From Hirschia sp964351655 (GTDB lineage: Bacteria > Pseudomonadota > Alphaproteobacteria > Caulobacterales > Hyphomonadaceae), in NCBI GenBank assembly GCA_964351655.1, contig CAYGPD010000021.1, positions 1-53,160 on the forward strand: a DNA stretch of 53,160 nt, read 5' to 3'. Both the position numbers and the translations under genes were made by a program. A model generated the notes under the pieces. That model had not been told where the DNA came from, searched no databases, and saw only the letters and a list, made by a program, of their open reading frames with translations. Positions within the stretch are counted from its first letter, which is position 1. Each line of letters opens with the position of its first letter. Shown piece by piece: positions 52,206 to 53,160 of this stretch.

Positions 52206-53160
52206 TTAATTCGTCTCTATCGGTTTCAGCGAACCACACTTGAAATACCAAACATCAGTCGTCAGGTAGGTATTTAAAGTGCTTGTGGGTAAAATTCTAA
52301 AGGGTGACTCAAATACTCCCACGAGTTCCGCGCCTCGCTCCTGCGCTTCCTGCACGACCTTATCAGAATACTGGTCCATAAAGTGTTGATATGCAAACAC
52401 ATTTTCACAAGTATTGATTTCGTCCACTATTGAATAAGGCGTCCAGACAACACCTGAATTAGCGATACTATGCTCATTTTTCCATTCTTCAAACTTAATG
52501 CCCGGCTCATCTGCAAGTATCGAAATTAAGTTAGACCAATGCACTGCACAGATCACGCTAATTGTCAGAACCGCCTTATCGATCCACCCCTCAAACAACT
52601 TAGAAAAGAGAAACAATATTACGAAGACTGCTATTCCATAGTTACGTTCAAAAAAGACCGGCATAGGAAGGAAATACACAAGATAGGTCAAACCAAAAAT
52701 TGCTACGCCTAAATCTTGTAGCGAAATTGTTCTAGTTTCAAACCTACGTCTCCGGATCAAATGAAGTATCGGTTTGAAAAACATCACAAATACTGGACCC
52801 AGTAAAAGTAGAAAAAACCAAACGCCGCGAACAGTCTGTAAAAACACGTTCTTTTCAATTAATGAATGTGGCGGATGTCCAGCTTCCGTATATTGATGGC
52901 GTAGATATTCAACACCGTTGAAATAAGCTGCTGTGTCCAAAATTGCATGTGGCGCACCGACTGCAAACCCAAACAAAACCGCCAACACACTCACAGTCGA
53001 TATGGCGAATGCTTCCCGACGATTTTTAATCGCAATCGCTAGAAATTCAGGAAGCAATACAACTCCCACAATCAAGAACGTAATTTTGGAAGCTACACCA
53101 AATCCAATCAATGCACAGATAGCAAAGTATCGGGTATAACCTTTCAACGGACTGTATAAT
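52206..53160 (-). CDS. GT-C-like membrane protein, 5' end outside window
   Basis: The minus-strand frame runs to the window edge (LYSPLKGYTRYFAIC...), so the start lies outside and an internal TTG at 53147 is not a start. About 318 residues are visible. Hydrophobic segments and PLKGYTRYFAICALIGFGVASKITFLIVGVVLLPEF fit a GT39-like/dolichyl-phosphate-mannose-type glycosyltransferase. It is convergent with the VTT gene, with three bases between the stops. No conserved acidic catalytic motif is in view. Confidence 0.7.
   Translation of the reverse strand, partial: LYSPLKGYTRYFAICALIGFGVASKITFLIVGVVLLPEFLAIAIKNRREAFAISTVSVLAVLFGFAVGAPHAILDTAAYFNGVEYLRHQYTEAGHPPHSLIEKNVFLQTVRGVWFFLLLLGPVFVMFFKPILHLIRRRRFETRTISLQDLGVAIFGLTYLVYFLPMPVFFERNYGIAVFVILFLFSKLFEGWIDKAVLTISVICAVHWSNLISILADEPGIKFEEWKNEHSIANSGVVWTPYSIVDEINTCENVFAYQHFMDQYSDKVVQEAQERGAELVGVFESPFRILPTSTLNTYLTTDVWYFKCGSLKPIETN

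Noticed and set aside
52206..53147. TTG at 53147 as the start of the last gene
   Set aside because: The frame is open to the window edge and the sequence before it continues the membrane-protein pattern, so the gene is cut by the edge.
1..53160. CRISPR arrays, tRNA/rRNA genes, transposases or prophage
   Set aside because: No regularly spaced repeats, no cloverleaf-like sequence, and no transposase or phage protein features were seen on reading both strands.

Overview
The window reads as chromosomal DNA of a marine alphaproteobacterium, most like the Hyphomonadaceae/Maricaulaceae relatives of Caulobacter. This is inferred from gene style, not a database match: large TonB receptors without SusD partners, Tat-exported lipoprotein sulfatases, an FCD-type GntR regulator, a LysR/GST pair and moderate to low GC. 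No rRNA, tRNA, CRISPR array, insertion sequence or phage gene was seen.

Region 1 (about 1-27,850) is a polysaccharide utilization locus. It holds a GH2 beta-galactosidase-like lipoprotein (cut by the left edge), five exported type I sulfatases, two right-handed beta-helix proteins resembling GH110 alpha-1,3-galactosidases, a PhoD-like metallohydrolase, a 1066-residue TonB-dependent receptor and a 929-residue secreted protein. That last protein has an N-terminal beta-propeller and matches lambda-carrageenase (GH150) in size and architecture. The cytoplasmic part is an IlvD/Edd sugar-acid dehydratase, a sodium:solute symporter, an SMP-30 lactonase and a FadR-type GntR regulator. The best single reading is a system for a lambda-carrageenan-like sulfated galactan: endo-cleavage outside, TonB uptake, desulfation and exo-galactosidase trimming in the periplasm, then galactose oxidation through lactone, galactonate and a 2-keto-3-deoxy acid. 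Promoters across this region share a near-palindromic AT-rich operator (TGTATTATAATACA-like), including one next to the regulator gene, so one GntR regulon probably covers the locus.

Region 2 (about 27,900-31,150) is a small minus-strand unit (GST, PNPOx-like flavoprotein, NTF2-like protein) divergent from a LysR regulator, typical of an electrophile or stress response.

Region 3 (31,300-35,420) encodes a Tat-exported gluconate 2-dehydrogenase subunit 3-like protein and two tandem GMC flavoprotein dehydrogenases. The two share an almost identical 143-bp block. Their leader has a perfect 12-bp palindrome inside a 10-bp inverted repeat that includes the ribosome binding site.

Region 4 (35,700-53,160) is a surface-glycan island: a ManC/AGE-isomerase fusion, a 1162-residue double glycosyltransferase, a CgeB-like glycosyltransferase, two large polytopic membrane proteins, an FkbM methyltransferase, a tight SDR / FAD oxidoreductase / GtrA / VTT-domain operon, and the end of a GT-C-like membrane protein cut by the right edge.
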